Source of the DNA: Hyphomicrobiales bacterium
GTDB taxonomy: Bacteria > Pseudomonadota > Alphaproteobacteria > Rhizobiales > Rhizobiaceae
Length of the DNA stretch: 64,000 nt
Direction of reading: 5' to 3'
NCBI GenBank assembly: GCA_900467185.1
Contig: UBPA01000007.1
Location: 124,001-188,000, forward strand
Shown here: one piece after another, positions 47,312-56,819 of the stretch
Numbering within the stretch: position 1 is the stretch's first letter
Layout of the letters: the number at the start of each line of letters is the position of its first letter
Program-made: the position numbers and the translations under genes
The notes under the pieces: generated by a model
Databases searched by the model: none
Seen by the model: only the letters and a program-made list of their open reading frames with translations
What the model was told of the DNA's origin: nothing

Positions 47312-47560
47312 TTACGAGAGAACGTAGGGCAGGAGGCCGAGGAAACGGGCGCGCTTGATGGCCTGGGCCAGTTCGCGCTGCTTCTTCTGGGAAACGGCGG
47401 TGATGCGCGACGGTACGATCTTGCCACGCTCGGAAATGTAGCGCTGCAGGAGACGGACGTCCTTGTAGTCGATCCGCGGAGCGTTTGCGCCCGAGAAGGG
47501 GCAGGTCTTGCGGCGGCGATGGAAGGGGCGGCGTGCCGGAGCGGAGGAGATGTCAGCCAT
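47312..47560 (-). CDS. rpsR: 30S ribosomal protein bS18
   Basis: A small-subunit protein next to bS6 in the platform. The core [14 protein letters not shown] at the C-terminus and [20 protein letters not shown] are diagnostic. Its 82 residues are typical of alphaproteobacteria. The N-terminal arm is basic ([15 protein letters not shown]), with one Cys. It lies 21 bases after rpsF, and a hairpin follows. Confidence 0.96.
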   Translation of the reverse strand: MADISSAPARRPFHRRRKTCPFSGANAPRIDYKDVRLLQRYISERGKIVPSRITAVSQKKQRELAQAIKRARFLGLLPYVLS

Positions 47561-47581
47561 TGTCTATAATCCCTTCAAACT

Positions 47582-48022
47582 TCAAGCGCGGTCTTCGCGC
47601 GGACGGCGCGGACGGTCTTCACGGTCGCCATCGCGACGCGGACGGTCGCCGAAGCCACGGTCCGGACGGTCGCCGTCACGGCGCGGACGGTCGTCGCGGT
47701 CGCGCTTCTGCATCATGGCGGACGGACCGTCTTCATGCTTTTCGACAGCGATGGTCATGTAGCGAAGAACGTCTTCGTTGATGCGCATCTGGCGCTCGAC
47801 TTCGTGGACGGCCGGTGCCGGAGCATCGATGTCCATGAGGACGTAGTGAGCCTTGCGGTTCTTGGCGATACGGTAGGTGAGGGACTTGAGGCCCCAGTTT
47901 TCCACCCGGCCGACCTTGCCGCCATTGGCTTCGATCACACCCTTGTACTGTTCGACGAGGGCTTCGACCTGCTGTGCGGACACGTCCTGGCGGGCCAGGA
48001 ACACATGTTCATAGAGAGCCAT
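47582..48022 (-). CDS. rpsF: 30S ribosomal protein bS6 with long Arg/Asp tail
   Basis: Binds 16S rRNA with bS18. The body ([39 protein letters not shown]) is an ordinary S6 fold of about 100 residues. A tail of about 40 residues is made almost only of Arg, Asp, Gly and Pro, in the form DRPRRDGDR repeated with variation. AAAGGTAAG precedes the ATG at 48022; the track-length frame to 48061 has no site. The 294 bases upstream hold its promoter and no supported gene. Confidence 0.95.
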   Translation of the reverse strand: MALYEHVFLARQDVSAQQVEALVEQYKGVIEANGGKVGRVENWGLKSLTYRIAKNRKAHYVLMDIDAPAPAVHEVERQMRINEDVLRYMTIAVEKHEDGPSAMMQKRDRDDRPRRDGDRPDRGFGDRPRRDGDREDRPRRPREDRA

Positions 48023-48316
48023 GATTGGCTTACCTTTCTTGCGTTTAACGTCACCCGGCAACGGCGCTAAGCCTCAACGACTTGTCTTAAAGGCGCAGGA
48101 GCGCCGGCAAGAAAGTGTTGTTTCGAGACGGTCGAGAGCGGAGACACGGGAGGCTGGATCCCTTCAGGATCCCGACAGGCACTACAAGAGCGCCGGCCCT
48201 CCGTTCAGCCACCAGCCAGATGGACCGGGTGTTTCGAACACGGCGGCTTATACGCGGATTCTCGCAGATTGCAAGACAGGAGATGCAGACGCCCGTCTGG
48301 GCGCGCGGCGCACCTA

Positions 48317-49360
48317 TCAGATCGGCATCGGGTAGAGGCGATGGATCCGGCGAATGCCGTTGACCAGCTCCGGCGTCAGCACAAGATCGGCGGCACCGAG
48401 ATTGATCTTGAGCTGTTCCATCGTCGTCGCGCCGATGATGGCGGCGGTCGTGAAGGGGCGCGAGAGCACGAAGGCGAGCGCCAGCTGCGAGGGATCGATG
48501 CCGTGGTCGCGGGCAAGCGCCACATAGGCCTCGACGGCCGGCTCCTGATGCGGCGTGAAACGGCCGCCGAGATCGCCGTTGATCGACAGGCGGCTGCCAT
48601 CCGGCCGCGATCCACCGATATATTTGCCCGAGAGGAGGCCGGCAGCCAGCGGGGAGTAGGCAAGAAGGCCGACCGATTCGTGATGCGACAGCTCGGCGAA
48701 GTCGAGATCGTGCGGGCGATAGAGGAGATTGTATTCGTTCTGCACGGAGGCGACGCGGGGCAGGCCGTGGCGCTCGGCGAGATCGATCAGCTTCTGCGTG
48801 CCCCACACCGTATCGTTGGAGACGCCGATCGCCCGGATCTTGCCCGCCTTGACCTGTGCATCCAGCGCGTGCAGCAGCGCACCGAGGTCATCGACCACCT
48901 TGTCGGTGTCCTGCTTGCTCGGATCGTAGCTCCAGGCATTGCGGAAGTGATAATGTCCGCGGTTCGGCCAGTGCAACTGGTAGAGATCGACATGGTCCGT
49001 CTGCAGCCGCTCAAGGCTCGCGTCGAGCGCCATCACGATGCTCTCCGCCGTCATCGGCCCGCCGCCGCGAATGTAGTTGCGGCCCGAGCCGGCGATCTTG
49101 GTCGCGAGCACGATCCGGTCGCGGTTGCCGCGCTCTGCCATCCAGCTGCCCATGATCCGCTCGGTCCCGCCATAGGTCTCTTCCGAGAGCGGCGTCGTGG
49201 GATACAGCTCCGCCGTATCGATGAAGTTCACGCCGGCTTCGACCGAGGCGTCGAGCTGGGCGAAGGCCTCGTCCTGTGTGTTCTGCGATCCCCACGTCAT
49301 GGTCCCCAGGCAAATGGTGGAAACCTCGATACCGGTTCGGCCGAGTTGTTTGTACTGCAT
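48317..49360 (-). CDS. Aldo/keto reductase, Tas-like
   Basis: A 347-residue NADPH-dependent oxidoreductase with a TIM-barrel fold. The catalytic set is D48, Y53 and K88 with His in DLYQLHWPNR. MQYKQLGRTGIEVSTICLGT and SQNTQDEAFAQLDAS resemble E. coli Tas (a suppressor of tyrosine requirement). The substrate is unproven. The ATG at 49360 is chosen; the longer frame to 49528 is Arg/Cys-rich and looks non-coding. It is divergent from fabD across 242 bases. Confidence 0.9.
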   Translation of the reverse strand: MQYKQLGRTGIEVSTICLGTMTWGSQNTQDEAFAQLDASVEAGVNFIDTAELYPTTPLSEETYGGTERIMGSWMAERGNRDRIVLATKIAGSGRNYIRGGGPMTAESIVMALDASLERLQTDHVDLYQLHWPNRGHYHFRNAWSYDPSKQDTDKVVDDLGALLHALDAQVKAGKIRAIGVSNDTVWGTQKLIDLAERHGLPRVASVQNEYNLLYRPHDLDFAELSHHESVGLLAYSPLAAGLLSGKYIGGSRPDGSRLSINGDLGGRFTPHQEPAVEAYVALARDHGIDPSQLALAFVLSRPFTTAAIIGATTMEQLKINLGAADLVLTPELVNGIRRIHRLYPMPI

Positions 49361-49602
49361 GACGGAATGACCTTGTCGAACGCGACCGGAGACCCGGCCC
49401 TTGTGATCCGCGAAAGAAGCTGACGCTCCTGCTGCGACGCAACATAATCGGCATGGGAACAAGGTCAAGCGCTTCGGGTGGGCCGTTCTGGTCCTCGCGA
49501 GGGCCTCACGAGGTCGTGCGTCCCGCAACGCCTTTTCCCTTCGCTGCTTGACTTCCCGAGCCGTAATGTGAATGGAGAAGCCAAAAATTCAGGAGGATCC
49601 TC

Positions 49603-50544
49603 ATGGCGATCGCGTTTACGTTTCCGGGGCAGGGCAGTCAGGCGGTTGGGATGGGGCGGGATCTGGCGGAAGCTTTTCCGGAGGCGTCCGCGGTTTTTGC
49701 CGAGGTTGACGATGCGCTGGGCGAGAAGCTGTCCGATGTGATGTGGAACGGGCCGGAGGATCGCCTGACCTTGACCGCGAATGCGCAGCCGGCCCTGATG
49801 GCCGTCTCGGTCGCGGCGGTCCGGGTTCTGGAAGCGCGCGGGCTCGATCTGGCAAAGCATGTCGATTTCGTCGCCGGCCATTCGCTCGGCGAATATTCGG
49901 CGCTCTGCGCCGCCGGCACCTTCTCGCTCGCCGATACCGCCCGGCTCCTGCGGATTCGCGGCAATGCCATGCAGGCCGCCGTGCCGGTGGGCAAGGGTGC
50001 GATGGCGGCGATCATCGGGCTCGATCATGACGCCGTGCAGGCGCTCTGTGCCGAGATGTCGGAGATCGGCCCGTGCCAGATCGCCAACGACAATGGCGGC
50101 GGGCAGATCGTGATTTCCGGCGACAAGCAAGCCGTGGAAAAAGCCGCCAAGCAGGCGAGCGAGAACGGTGCGAAGCGCGCCATTATTCTGCCGGTGTCCG
50201 CTCCGTTCCATTCGGCTCTGATGGCGCCGGCAGCCGATGCCATGCGCGAGGCGCTGGCAAAGGTCGAGCGCCGCGATCCGGTGGTGCCGCTCATCGCCAA
50301 CGTGCGTGCCGCGCCTGTCACCTCGGCCGACGAGATCGTTGATCTCCTGGTCGAGCAGGTGACAGGGCAGGTGCGCTGGCGCGAGACGGTGGAGTGGTTC
50401 GGCGCAAACGGCGTCACCACGCTTTACGAGGTCGGCTCCGGCAAGGTCCTGACCGGCCTCGCCCGCCGCATCGACAAATCCGTGACCGGCCTTGCGGTGA
50501 ATTCGCCGGCCGATATCGAGGCCGTTCTCGCGGCCGTGCTCTGA
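49603..50544 (+). CDS. fabD: Malonyl-CoA:ACP transacylase FabD
   Basis: Loads malonyl groups onto acyl carrier protein. FPGQGSQAVGMG is at the N-terminus, the nucleophile S94 lies in VAGHSLGEYSAL, and the catalytic His lies in VSAPFHSALM near 203. The length of 313 residues is standard. AGGAGGAT precedes the ATG. First gene of the fab cluster; fabG starts 79 bases after its stop. Confidence 0.97.
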   Translation: MAIAFTFPGQGSQAVGMGRDLAEAFPEASAVFAEVDDALGEKLSDVMWNGPEDRLTLTANAQPALMAVSVAAVRVLEARGLDLAKHVDFVAGHSLGEYSALCAAGTFSLADTARLLRIRGNAMQAAVPVGKGAMAAIIGLDHDAVQALCAEMSEIGPCQIANDNGGGQIVISGDKQAVEKAAKQASENGAKRAIILPVSAPFHSALMAPAADAMREALAKVERRDPVVPLIANVRAAPVTSADEIVDLLVEQVTGQVRWRETVEWFGANGVTTLYEVGSGKVLTGLARRIDKSVTGLAVNSPADIEAVLAAVL

Positions 50545-50623
50545 ACGTCCGCGCTTGCGGGCAGATGATACCGACGGCCGGCCGAGACGCCGCCCCGGAG
50601 ATCGAAGATAAAGGAATATGATC

Positions 50624-51361
50624 ATGCTCGACCTGACAGGCCGTAAAGCCCTGGTGACCGGCGCCTCCGGCGGCATCGGCGAAGAGATTGCCCGTATCCT
50701 GCACGCACAGGGCGCAACCGTCGGCCTGCACGGCACCCGCGTCGAGAAGCTGGAAGAGCTCGGCAATGCGCTCGGCGAGCGCGTGCACCTGTTCCCGGCC
50801 AACCTGTCGGACCGCGACGCCGTCAAGGCGCTCGGCGAAAAGGCCGAGAGCGAACTCGGCGGCGTCGACATTCTCGTCAACAATGCCGGGATCACCAAGG
50901 ACGGCCTGTTCGTGCGCATGAGCGATGCCGACTGGGATGCGGTGCTGGAGGTCAACCTGACGGCCGTGTTCCGCCTGACCCGCGAGCTGACCCATCCGAT
51001 GATGCGCCGCCGCCATGGCCGTATCATCAACATCACCTCCATCGTCGGCGTCACCGGCAATCCGGGCCAGGCGAACTATTGCGCCGCCAAGGCCGGCATG
51101 ATCGGCTTTTCCAAGTCGCTCGCCCAGGAAATCGCCACCCGCAACGTGACGGTCAACTGTGTTGCACCGGGCTTCATCGAAAGCGCGATGACCGGCAAGC
51201 TGAACGACAAGCAGAAGGATGCCATCATGGGCGCCATTCCGATGAAGCGCATGGGCACGGGGGCCGAGGTGGCAAGCGCCGTCGCCTACCTCGCATCCAA
51301 CGAGGCCGCCTACGTCACGGGCCAGACGATCCACGTCAATGGCGGCATGGCGATGATCTGA
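50624..51361 (+). CDS. fabG: 3-oxoacyl-ACP reductase FabG
   Basis: NADPH-dependent reduction of 3-oxoacyl-ACP. Cofactor motif TGASGGIGE (12-20), NNAG (86-89) and the catalytic residues S139, Y152 and K156 (ITSIVG, NYCAAKAGM) are present. There are two close starts, ATG 50618 and ATG 50624; AAAGGAA has the better spacing to 50624, which gives the usual 245 residues. The C-terminal GQTIHVNGGMAMI is typical. Confidence 0.97.
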   Translation: MLDLTGRKALVTGASGGIGEEIARILHAQGATVGLHGTRVEKLEELGNALGERVHLFPANLSDRDAVKALGEKAESELGGVDILVNNAGITKDGLFVRMSDADWDAVLEVNLTAVFRLTRELTHPMMRRRHGRIINITSIVGVTGNPGQANYCAAKAGMIGFSKSLAQEIATRNVTVNCVAPGFIESAMTGKLNDKQKDAIMGAIPMKRMGTGAEVASAVAYLASNEAAYVTGQTIHVNGGMAMI

Positions 51362-51709
51362 GTCGGGTGCGGAGCGGGTCGATCACGGGTGGCGAAATTG
51401 CCCGTAAATGCTTGTTGAGCAAGGATTGGCGCTCCAAATTCGGACTTTGCGCGGCCGTTAAACCGTGTTAATCGGGCCGTAGTGGTCTGGACGGCGTGGG
51501 GCTTTCGCCCCTTGCCGGACGGTCCGAACGGATCATGGAGAAGACGCGGATGCCGGCTCGCTGAAGCCCGTCCGGGCTCTCCCGGTTTGAAGGCCGGGCT
51601 CTCCGGTTTGAAGGATTGCCGGTTGAACCGCAGTGGTTTAACAGGCTTTGGCAAGGGAACGCTTTCGGGCGTCCCTGATAAAGAGAAAACGAAGGTCGAG
51701 GAATCCGAC
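51362..51709. other. fabG-acpP intergenic region
   Basis: 348 bases without a supported gene. acpP is usually very highly expressed, so its own promoter is expected here, but I see no convincing -35/-10 pair. The main structure is a tandem direct repeat at 51572-51614, listed separately. Confidence 0.6.
51572..51614. repeat. Tandem direct repeat upstream of acpP
   Basis: Two back-to-back units, 22 bases (51572-51593) and 21 bases (51594-51614), differ only by one missing C. The shared core is CCGGGCTCT...CGGTTTGAAGG. A third, partial copy of the end follows (CCGGTTGAA). It lies 95 bases before the acpP start, in the probable 5' untranslated region. Confidence 0.7.
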
Positions 51710-51946
51710 ATGAGCGACATCGCAGAACGCGTAAAGAAAATTGTCATTGATCATCTTGGCGTCGATGCCGAAAAGGTAACTGAAGGCGCAAGCTTCATCG
51801 ACGATCTCGGCGCGGACTCGCTCGACACGGTCGAACTGGTCATGGCCTTCGAAGAAGAATTCGGCGTTGAAATTCCGGACGACGCTGCCGATTCGATCCT
51901 GACCGTCGGCGACGCCGTCAAGTTCATCGAAAAGGCTCAGGCGTAA
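51710..51946 (+). CDS. acpP: Acyl carrier protein
   Basis: A 78-residue, very acidic four-helix carrier of fatty-acyl chains. The 4'-phosphopantetheine site is S37 in [34 protein letters not shown] is the usual start. GAGGAATC lies before the ATG. The long frame open upstream to 51482 is intergenic. fabF follows after 283 bases, an interval in which I see no gene. Confidence 0.97.
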   Translation: MSDIAERVKKIVIDHLGVDAEKVTEGASFIDDLGADSLDTVELVMAFEEEFGVEIPDDAADSILTVGDAVKFIEKAQA

Positions 51947-52229
51947 TCGCCGAGGCTTGACGGCCCGGGGCGTGATCGCCAAGGGTCGATCGAACGGGTT
52001 GCGGCGGGTGCGAGAGCGGCCCGCCCACTCCCATCCGGTGACGCCGGTTCGGGTTCTGCCCGAGAAGCCGGCCTGTTCACCTGGGCCGGAAACGCCCTCG
52101 AGCGGCCCTTTTCGTGGCCGCGGATAGCAGGGCAGACGTGACGAGGTTCCGCCCCGGGACCGGTTCCGTCGACCGGCAGCCATAAGCGCGCCGGAGCATA
52201 TCGAGACTTACGAGGATGGATCGCGGTTC

Positions 52230-53489
52230 ATGAGACGTGTCGTTATCACCGGTACCGGCATGGTATCGCCGCTCGGTTGCGGAACGGAAGCCAGCTGGGC
52301 GAGACTGATCGCCGGCGACAACGCCGCCCGCACCGTCACCGAATTCGACGTTTCGGATCTTCCTGCCAAGATCGCCTGCCGCATTCCCTTCGGCGATGGT
52401 TCCAACGGCACGTTCAATGCCGATGACTGGATGGAACCGAAGGAACAGCGCAAGGTCGATCCCTTCATCATCTACGCCATGGCTGCGGCCGATATGGCGC
52501 TGAACGACGCGGACTGGCACCCCAAGACCGACGACGACCAGATCGCCACGGGCGTGATGATCGGTTCCGGCATCGGCGGTCTCGAAGGCATCGTCGAGGG
52601 CGGCTACACGCTGCGCGACAAGGGCCCCCGCCGCGTTTCCCCCTTCTTCATTCCCGGCCGCCTGATCAACCTTGCCTCCGGGCAGGTCTCGATCCGCCAC
52701 AAGCTGCGCGGCCCCAATCACTCCGTGGTGACCGCCTGTTCGACCGGCGCGCATGCGATCGGCGACGCTGCCCGGCTGATCGCGCTGGGCGATGCCGACG
52801 TCATGGTGGCCGGCGGGACGGAATCGCCCATCTCCCGCATCGCGCTGGCCGGCTTCGCTGCCTGCAAGGCGCTCTCGACGCAGCACAACGACGATCCGAC
52901 GAAGGCCTCTCGCCCCTATGACAAGGACCGTGACGGCTTCGTCATGGGCGAGGGCGCCGGCATCGTCGTCCTGGAGGAACTCGAGCACGCCAAGGCGCGC
53001 GGCGCGAAGATCTATGCCGAAATCGTCGGTTACGGTCTCTCGGGCGATGCGTTTCACATCACCGCGCCGTCCGAGGATGGCGATGGTGCCTATCGCTGCA
53101 TGAAGATGGCGCTGAAGCGCGCGGGCCTGCAGCCCTCCGATATCGACTACATCAATGCCCACGGCACCTCGACCATGGCCGATACCATCGAGCTCGGCGC
53201 CGTCGAGCGCGTCGTCGGCGAGAGCGCGTCCGGTATTTCCATGTCCTCGACCAAGTCGGCGATCGGACACCTGCTGGGGGCTGCCGGCTCCGTCGAGGCG
53301 ATCTTCTGCGCGCTCGCCATTCGCGACAATATCGCACCGCCGACGCTCAATCTCGACAACCCTTCCGTCGAGACGGCCATCGATCTCGTGCCGCATACGG
53401 CGCGCAAGAAGACGATCGATGTCGCGCTGTCGAACTCCTTCGGCTTCGGCGGCACCAATGCCACGCTGGTCATCCAGCGTTACGCCTGA
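52230..53489 (+). CDS. fabF: 3-oxoacyl-ACP synthase II FabF
   Basis: Elongating condensing enzyme. The nucleophile is C170 (VVTACSTGAHAIG), and the two catalytic histidines lie in NAHGTSTMAD (about 310) and GHLLGAAGSVE (about 346). GFGGTNATL near the end is typical. The length of 419 residues is normal. It is placed after acpP as in most proteobacteria; mltG follows after 352 bases. Confidence 0.97.
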   Translation: MRRVVITGTGMVSPLGCGTEASWARLIAGDNAARTVTEFDVSDLPAKIACRIPFGDGSNGTFNADDWMEPKEQRKVDPFIIYAMAAADMALNDADWHPKTDDDQIATGVMIGSGIGGLEGIVEGGYTLRDKGPRRVSPFFIPGRLINLASGQVSIRHKLRGPNHSVVTACSTGAHAIGDAARLIALGDADVMVAGGTESPISRIALAGFAACKALSTQHNDDPTKASRPYDKDRDGFVMGEGAGIVVLEELEHAKARGAKIYAEIVGYGLSGDAFHITAPSEDGDGAYRCMKMALKRAGLQPSDIDYINAHGTSTMADTIELGAVERVVGESASGISMSSTKSAIGHLLGAAGSVEAIFCALAIRDNIAPPTLNLDNPSVETAIDLVPHTARKKTIDVALSNSFGFGGTNATLVIQRYA

Positions 53490-53841
53490 GCATCTCGCAG
53501 GCATGTGATCGCAGACCCACGGCGCGCTACGGACGATATTGTCCGCAGGGCGCGTCGCGGTCCTGTTTTTCGCCGCATTGCTCCTTTCAAAACAGCTCCC
53601 TGATCCGCCGCGACGAACCGTTCTTAAGGCTCGGTCGAGAGCGGAAGGTCGGCGGGATGGAGCACTGCAGGTCGGTGTCGTCTTTTGGCGGGAGACATGC
53701 TAGGGGTGGCCACGCTCGCGCAAGGCGGCCCATCAGTCTGGCGGCCTGTTTCGATCGTTTTTTCGCTGTCCCGAACCTCTTCCGGAGTTCGCATCGGGAC
53801 GCGGGGCGTGCAGGATTGCGAACTCCGGATGCAGGACAGGC
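53490..53841. other. fabF-mltG intergenic region
   Basis: 352 bases without a supported gene; open frames here are Arg/Ser-rich and look like GC shadows. A hairpin is possible at 53530-53545 (CGGAC with GTCCG, 6-base loop) inside a wider GCGCGC/GCGCGT pairing, which could end the fabF message. AGGACAGGC near the right end is the mltG ribosome binding site. Confidence 0.5.
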
Positions 53842-55044
53842 GTGAACGACGGACAAGAAAACAGCACGGCTCCGAGCGGCCGGAACGAGGGCGGCACCAA
53901 GGGGCCGATCATTCCGAAATCGCCGATCGAGGCCCTGCGCCCGGAAAAGGTTCCGCAGCCACCCAAGCGCTCGCGCAAGGCACGCAGCCAGGTGGTCATC
54001 TTCCTCAACTTCCTGATGACGGTCATCGTCGTGCTGACGCTGGCGGCAGCCGGCACGGCCTATTACGCCATGACCTCCTACGAGGCCCGCGGACCGCTTG
54101 ATGCCAATTCGAACTTCATCGTGCGCAATGGCGCCGGCATCGCCGAAATCGCGTCCAGCCTCGAGCGCAACAAGATCGTGTCCGACGGCCGCGTGTTCCG
54201 CTTCATGTCGGAAGCCTATCTGGATGACGAGACACTGAAGGCGGGCGAATACGAGATCAAGGCAGGGGCCTCGATGCAGGAGATCATGGAACTGCTGAAG
54301 TCCGGCAAGTCCATCCTCTATTCGGCGTCGCTTCCCGAAGGGCTCACCGTCAAGCAGATGTTCCGCAAGCTGCAGGACGACCCGATCCTCGAAGGCGACC
54401 TGCCGGCGAACCTTCCCGCCGAAGGCACGCTGCGGCCGGATACCTACAAATTCTCGCGCGGCACCAAGCGCGCCGAGATCGTCGCCCAGGCGACCGCCGC
54501 GCAGAGGACCATCGTCGACCAGATCTGGGCGAAGCGCGACGAGAAGCTGCCGATCAAGACAAAGGAGGAATTCGTTACGCTCGCCTCCATCGTGGAGAAG
54601 GAAACCGGCATCGCCGACGAGCGCTCGCGCGTCGCCTCTGTCTTCCTCAACCGCCTCGACAAGGGCATGCGCCTGCAATCCGACCCGACGATTATCTACG
54701 GCATCTTCGGCGGCGAGGGGAAGCCGGCGGATCGGCCGATCCTGCGCTCCGACCTCGAGAAGAAGACGCCCTACAACACCTACGTGATCAAGGGTCTGCC
54801 CCCGACGCCGATTGCCAATCCCGGCCGGGCAGCGCTTGAGGCCGTCGCCAATCCCTCGCGCACCGCCGATCTCTACTTCGTGGCGGACGGCACGGGTGGT
54901 CACGTCTTTGCCACCACGCTCGACGACCACAACGCCAATGTGCGCCGCTGGCGCAAGCTGGAGGCGGAGAAGGCAAGCGCTGCCAAGGCGGCGGGAGCGG
55001 CCGCACCGCTCGCAGACGCTGCCGAGGCGCCGGTTCAGGATTAA
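53842..55044 (+). CDS. mltG: Endolytic transglycosylase MltG
   Basis: Membrane-anchored lytic transglycosylase that cuts nascent glycan strands and is thought to set chain length. An N-terminal cytosolic basic tail is followed by one segment (about 51-75), a LysM-like domain (FIVRNGAGIAEIASSLERNK) and the YceG catalytic domain with the catalytic Glu in LASIVEKETG, near residue 252. DPTIIYGIFG and TPYNTYVIKGLPPTPI are family marks. The start is GTG with AGGACAGG upstream. The C-terminus is Ala-rich. Confidence 0.94.
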   Translation: MNDGQENSTAPSGRNEGGTKGPIIPKSPIEALRPEKVPQPPKRSRKARSQVVIFLNFLMTVIVVLTLAAAGTAYYAMTSYEARGPLDANSNFIVRNGAGIAEIASSLERNKIVSDGRVFRFMSEAYLDDETLKAGEYEIKAGASMQEIMELLKSGKSILYSASLPEGLTVKQMFRKLQDDPILEGDLPANLPAEGTLRPDTYKFSRGTKRAEIVAQATAAQRTIVDQIWAKRDEKLPIKTKEEFVTLASIVEKETGIADERSRVASVFLNRLDKGMRLQSDPTIIYGIFGGEGKPADRPILRSDLEKKTPYNTYVIKGLPPTPIANPGRAALEAVANPSRTADLYFVADGTGGHVFATTLDDHNANVRRWRKLEAEKASAAKAAGAAAPLADAAEAPVQD

Positions 55045-55076
55045 GCCTGCGCTTGGTCCGTCCGAGCGACACCCTT

Positions 55077-55126
55077 GGCCCGGCCCCGGACCCGTCACCT
55101 TGTGGATGACGCGCCGGGGCCGGGCC
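55077..55126 (+). terminator. Large hairpin after mltG
   Basis: A 13-bp perfect GC stem (55077-55089 with 55114-55126) holds a nested 5-bp stem (55093-55097 with 55107-55111). TGCTTTCG follows. It lies 32 bases after the mltG stop and 89 bases before yicC; it probably separates the fab-mltG and yicC-gmk transcripts. Confidence 0.7.
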
Positions 55127-55215
55127 TGCTTTCGCAATAGGCCTTGCAGGCGCCCGCGTTGCGGCCTTAAACAGGACGCTTGCTGACCGCCAAGGCGTTT
55201 CCCCAGGAGTCCCCC

Positions 55216-56103
55216 ATGCCCTTGCAGTCCATGACCGGATTTGCCCGCCGGGAGGGTACGTCCGGCCGCAGCCGCTGGGCCTGGGAACTGCGCTCGGTCA
55301 ATGGCAAGGGCCTCGATGTAAAGTTGCGCCTTCCGGGCGGTCTTGAAGCGCTCGACGCCGAGATCCGCCGGAGAATTGCGGCGCGCTTCTCGCGCGGCAA
55401 CATGCAGGTCGGCCTCAGCCTCAATGCCGGGGAGACGCAGATCCAGACGACCGTCAACCAGACGGCGCTCGCCTCGGTCCTGTCGCTGCGCGAACAGCTG
55501 CGCGACGTGATCGACCCTGCGCCGCTGAAGCTCGACACGCTGCTCGCCATTCGCGGCGTTATCGATTTCAAGGAGCCGGAAGAGAGCGAGGCCGACAAGG
55601 CGGCGCGGGAAACGGCCGTCCTCGAGGGCTTGGATCTCGCCCTCGCTGATCTCGCCGCGATGCGCGAGAGCGAAGGCGCAGCCCTCGAACAGGTACTCCT
55701 GCTAGAGATCGGCGAGATGGAAGCGCTGCTGGGCGCGATCGAAGCCGATCCGTCGCGCACGCCCTCGGCCATCGCCGCAAGGCTCGTCCAGCAGATAGAC
55801 TGGCTGACGAGCCACGCCGTCACGCTCGACCGCGACCGTCTGCATGCCGAAACCGCGCTGCTGGCCGCCAAGGCCGATGTGCGAGAGGAACTCGACCGGC
55901 TGCGGGCGCATATCGCCGCCGCCCGCACGCTTCTTTCCAGGGGCGGCCCCATCGGCCGAAAGCTCGACTTTCTTTGCCAGGAATTTAACCGGGAAACCAA
56001 TACGATCTGTTCGAAGTCCACCTCCGCCGCCGTCACGGCCGCGGGCGTCGACCTCAAGGTCGTCATCGACCAGTTCCGCGAACAGGTCCAGAATCTGGAG
56101 TAA
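55216..56103 (+). CDS. YicC family endoribonuclease
   Basis: A 295-residue protein starting [14 protein letters not shown], the YicC hallmark. The N-terminal half is beta/alpha; the C-terminal DUF1732 domain has ETNTICSKS and the end [15 protein letters not shown]. coli YicC is an RNase linked to small-RNA turnover; the role in this group is inferred. CAGGAGT precedes the ATG at 55216; the frame open to 55180 starts with TTG. It overlaps or abuts gmk. Confidence 0.93.
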   Translation: MPLQSMTGFARREGTSGRSRWAWELRSVNGKGLDVKLRLPGGLEALDAEIRRRIAARFSRGNMQVGLSLNAGETQIQTTVNQTALASVLSLREQLRDVIDPAPLKLDTLLAIRGVIDFKEPEESEADKAARETAVLEGLDLALADLAAMRESEGAALEQVLLLEIGEMEALLGAIEADPSRTPSAIAARLVQQIDWLTSHAVTLDRDRLHAETALLAAKADVREELDRLRAHIAAARTLLSRGGPIGRKLDFLCQEFNRETNTICSKSTSAAVTAAGVDLKVVIDQFREQVQNLE

Positions 56104-56105
56104 TG

Positions 56106-56774
56106 ATGAGACCCGCCGAGACACCCACGAAGGCCTCCACGATTGCGCGCCGGGGCCTGATGCTCGTCATTTCCTCGCCGTCCGGCGCCGGAAAGTCCAC
56201 GATCGCCCGTAACCTGCTGGAGGCGGATCCGGAGATGAGCATCTCCGTCAGCGTCACCACCCGCAAGCGCCGCCCGAGCGAGATCGACGGTCGTCACTAT
56301 CACTTCAAGACGATCCGCGAGTTCGAGGGACTGCGCCAGACCGATGCGCTGCTCGAATGGGCGGAGGTGCACGGCAACTACTACGGTACGCCGCGCGATG
56401 CAGTGGAAGAGGCGATGTCGGAAGGCCGCGACATGCTGTTCGACATCGACTGGCAGGGCGCCCAGCAGCTCCAGGACAAGATGTCTGGCGACGTCGTCTC
56501 GATCTTCATTCTGCCGCCCACCATGGCGGAACTCCAGTCGCGCCTGCACCGTCGCGCGGAAGACACGGACGAGGTCATCGCCACGCGCCTTGCCAATTCG
56601 CGCGCCGAGATCGAGCACTGGCTGGAATACGACTACATCGTCGTCAACGAGGATCTGGACACGGCCTTCGCCGCCGTTCGCTCGATCGTCGAAGCCGAAC
56701 GCCTCCGCCGCGACCGCCGCCCCGGGCTGTTCGAATATGTGCACGGTCTTCTGACGGAAACGCCGAAGCTCTGA
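56106..56774 (+). CDS. gmk: Guanylate kinase
   Basis: Phosphorylates GMP to GDP. P-loop [10 protein letters not shown] lies near residues 23-32, with the GMP-binding [12 protein letters not shown] and DGRHYHF segments. The length of 222 residues is normal. Two adjacent ATGs exist (56103 and 56106); the ribosome binding site CTGGAG at the end of yicC spaces better to 56106. yicC-gmk is a common gene pair. The stop is 45 bases from the convergent ksgA stop. Confidence 0.96.
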   Translation: MRPAETPTKASTIARRGLMLVISSPSGAGKSTIARNLLEADPEMSISVSVTTRKRRPSEIDGRHYHFKTIREFEGLRQTDALLEWAEVHGNYYGTPRDAVEEAMSEGRDMLFDIDWQGAQQLQDKMSGDVVSIFILPPTMAELQSRLHRRAEDTDEVIATRLANSRAEIEHWLEYDYIVVNEDLDTAFAAVRSIVEAERLRRDRRPGLFEYVHGLLTETPKL

Positions 56775-56819
56775 CGGCGCCTGTCTCGCAGGAGCGCGGA
56801 GCGCACTTCTGCGATGTCC

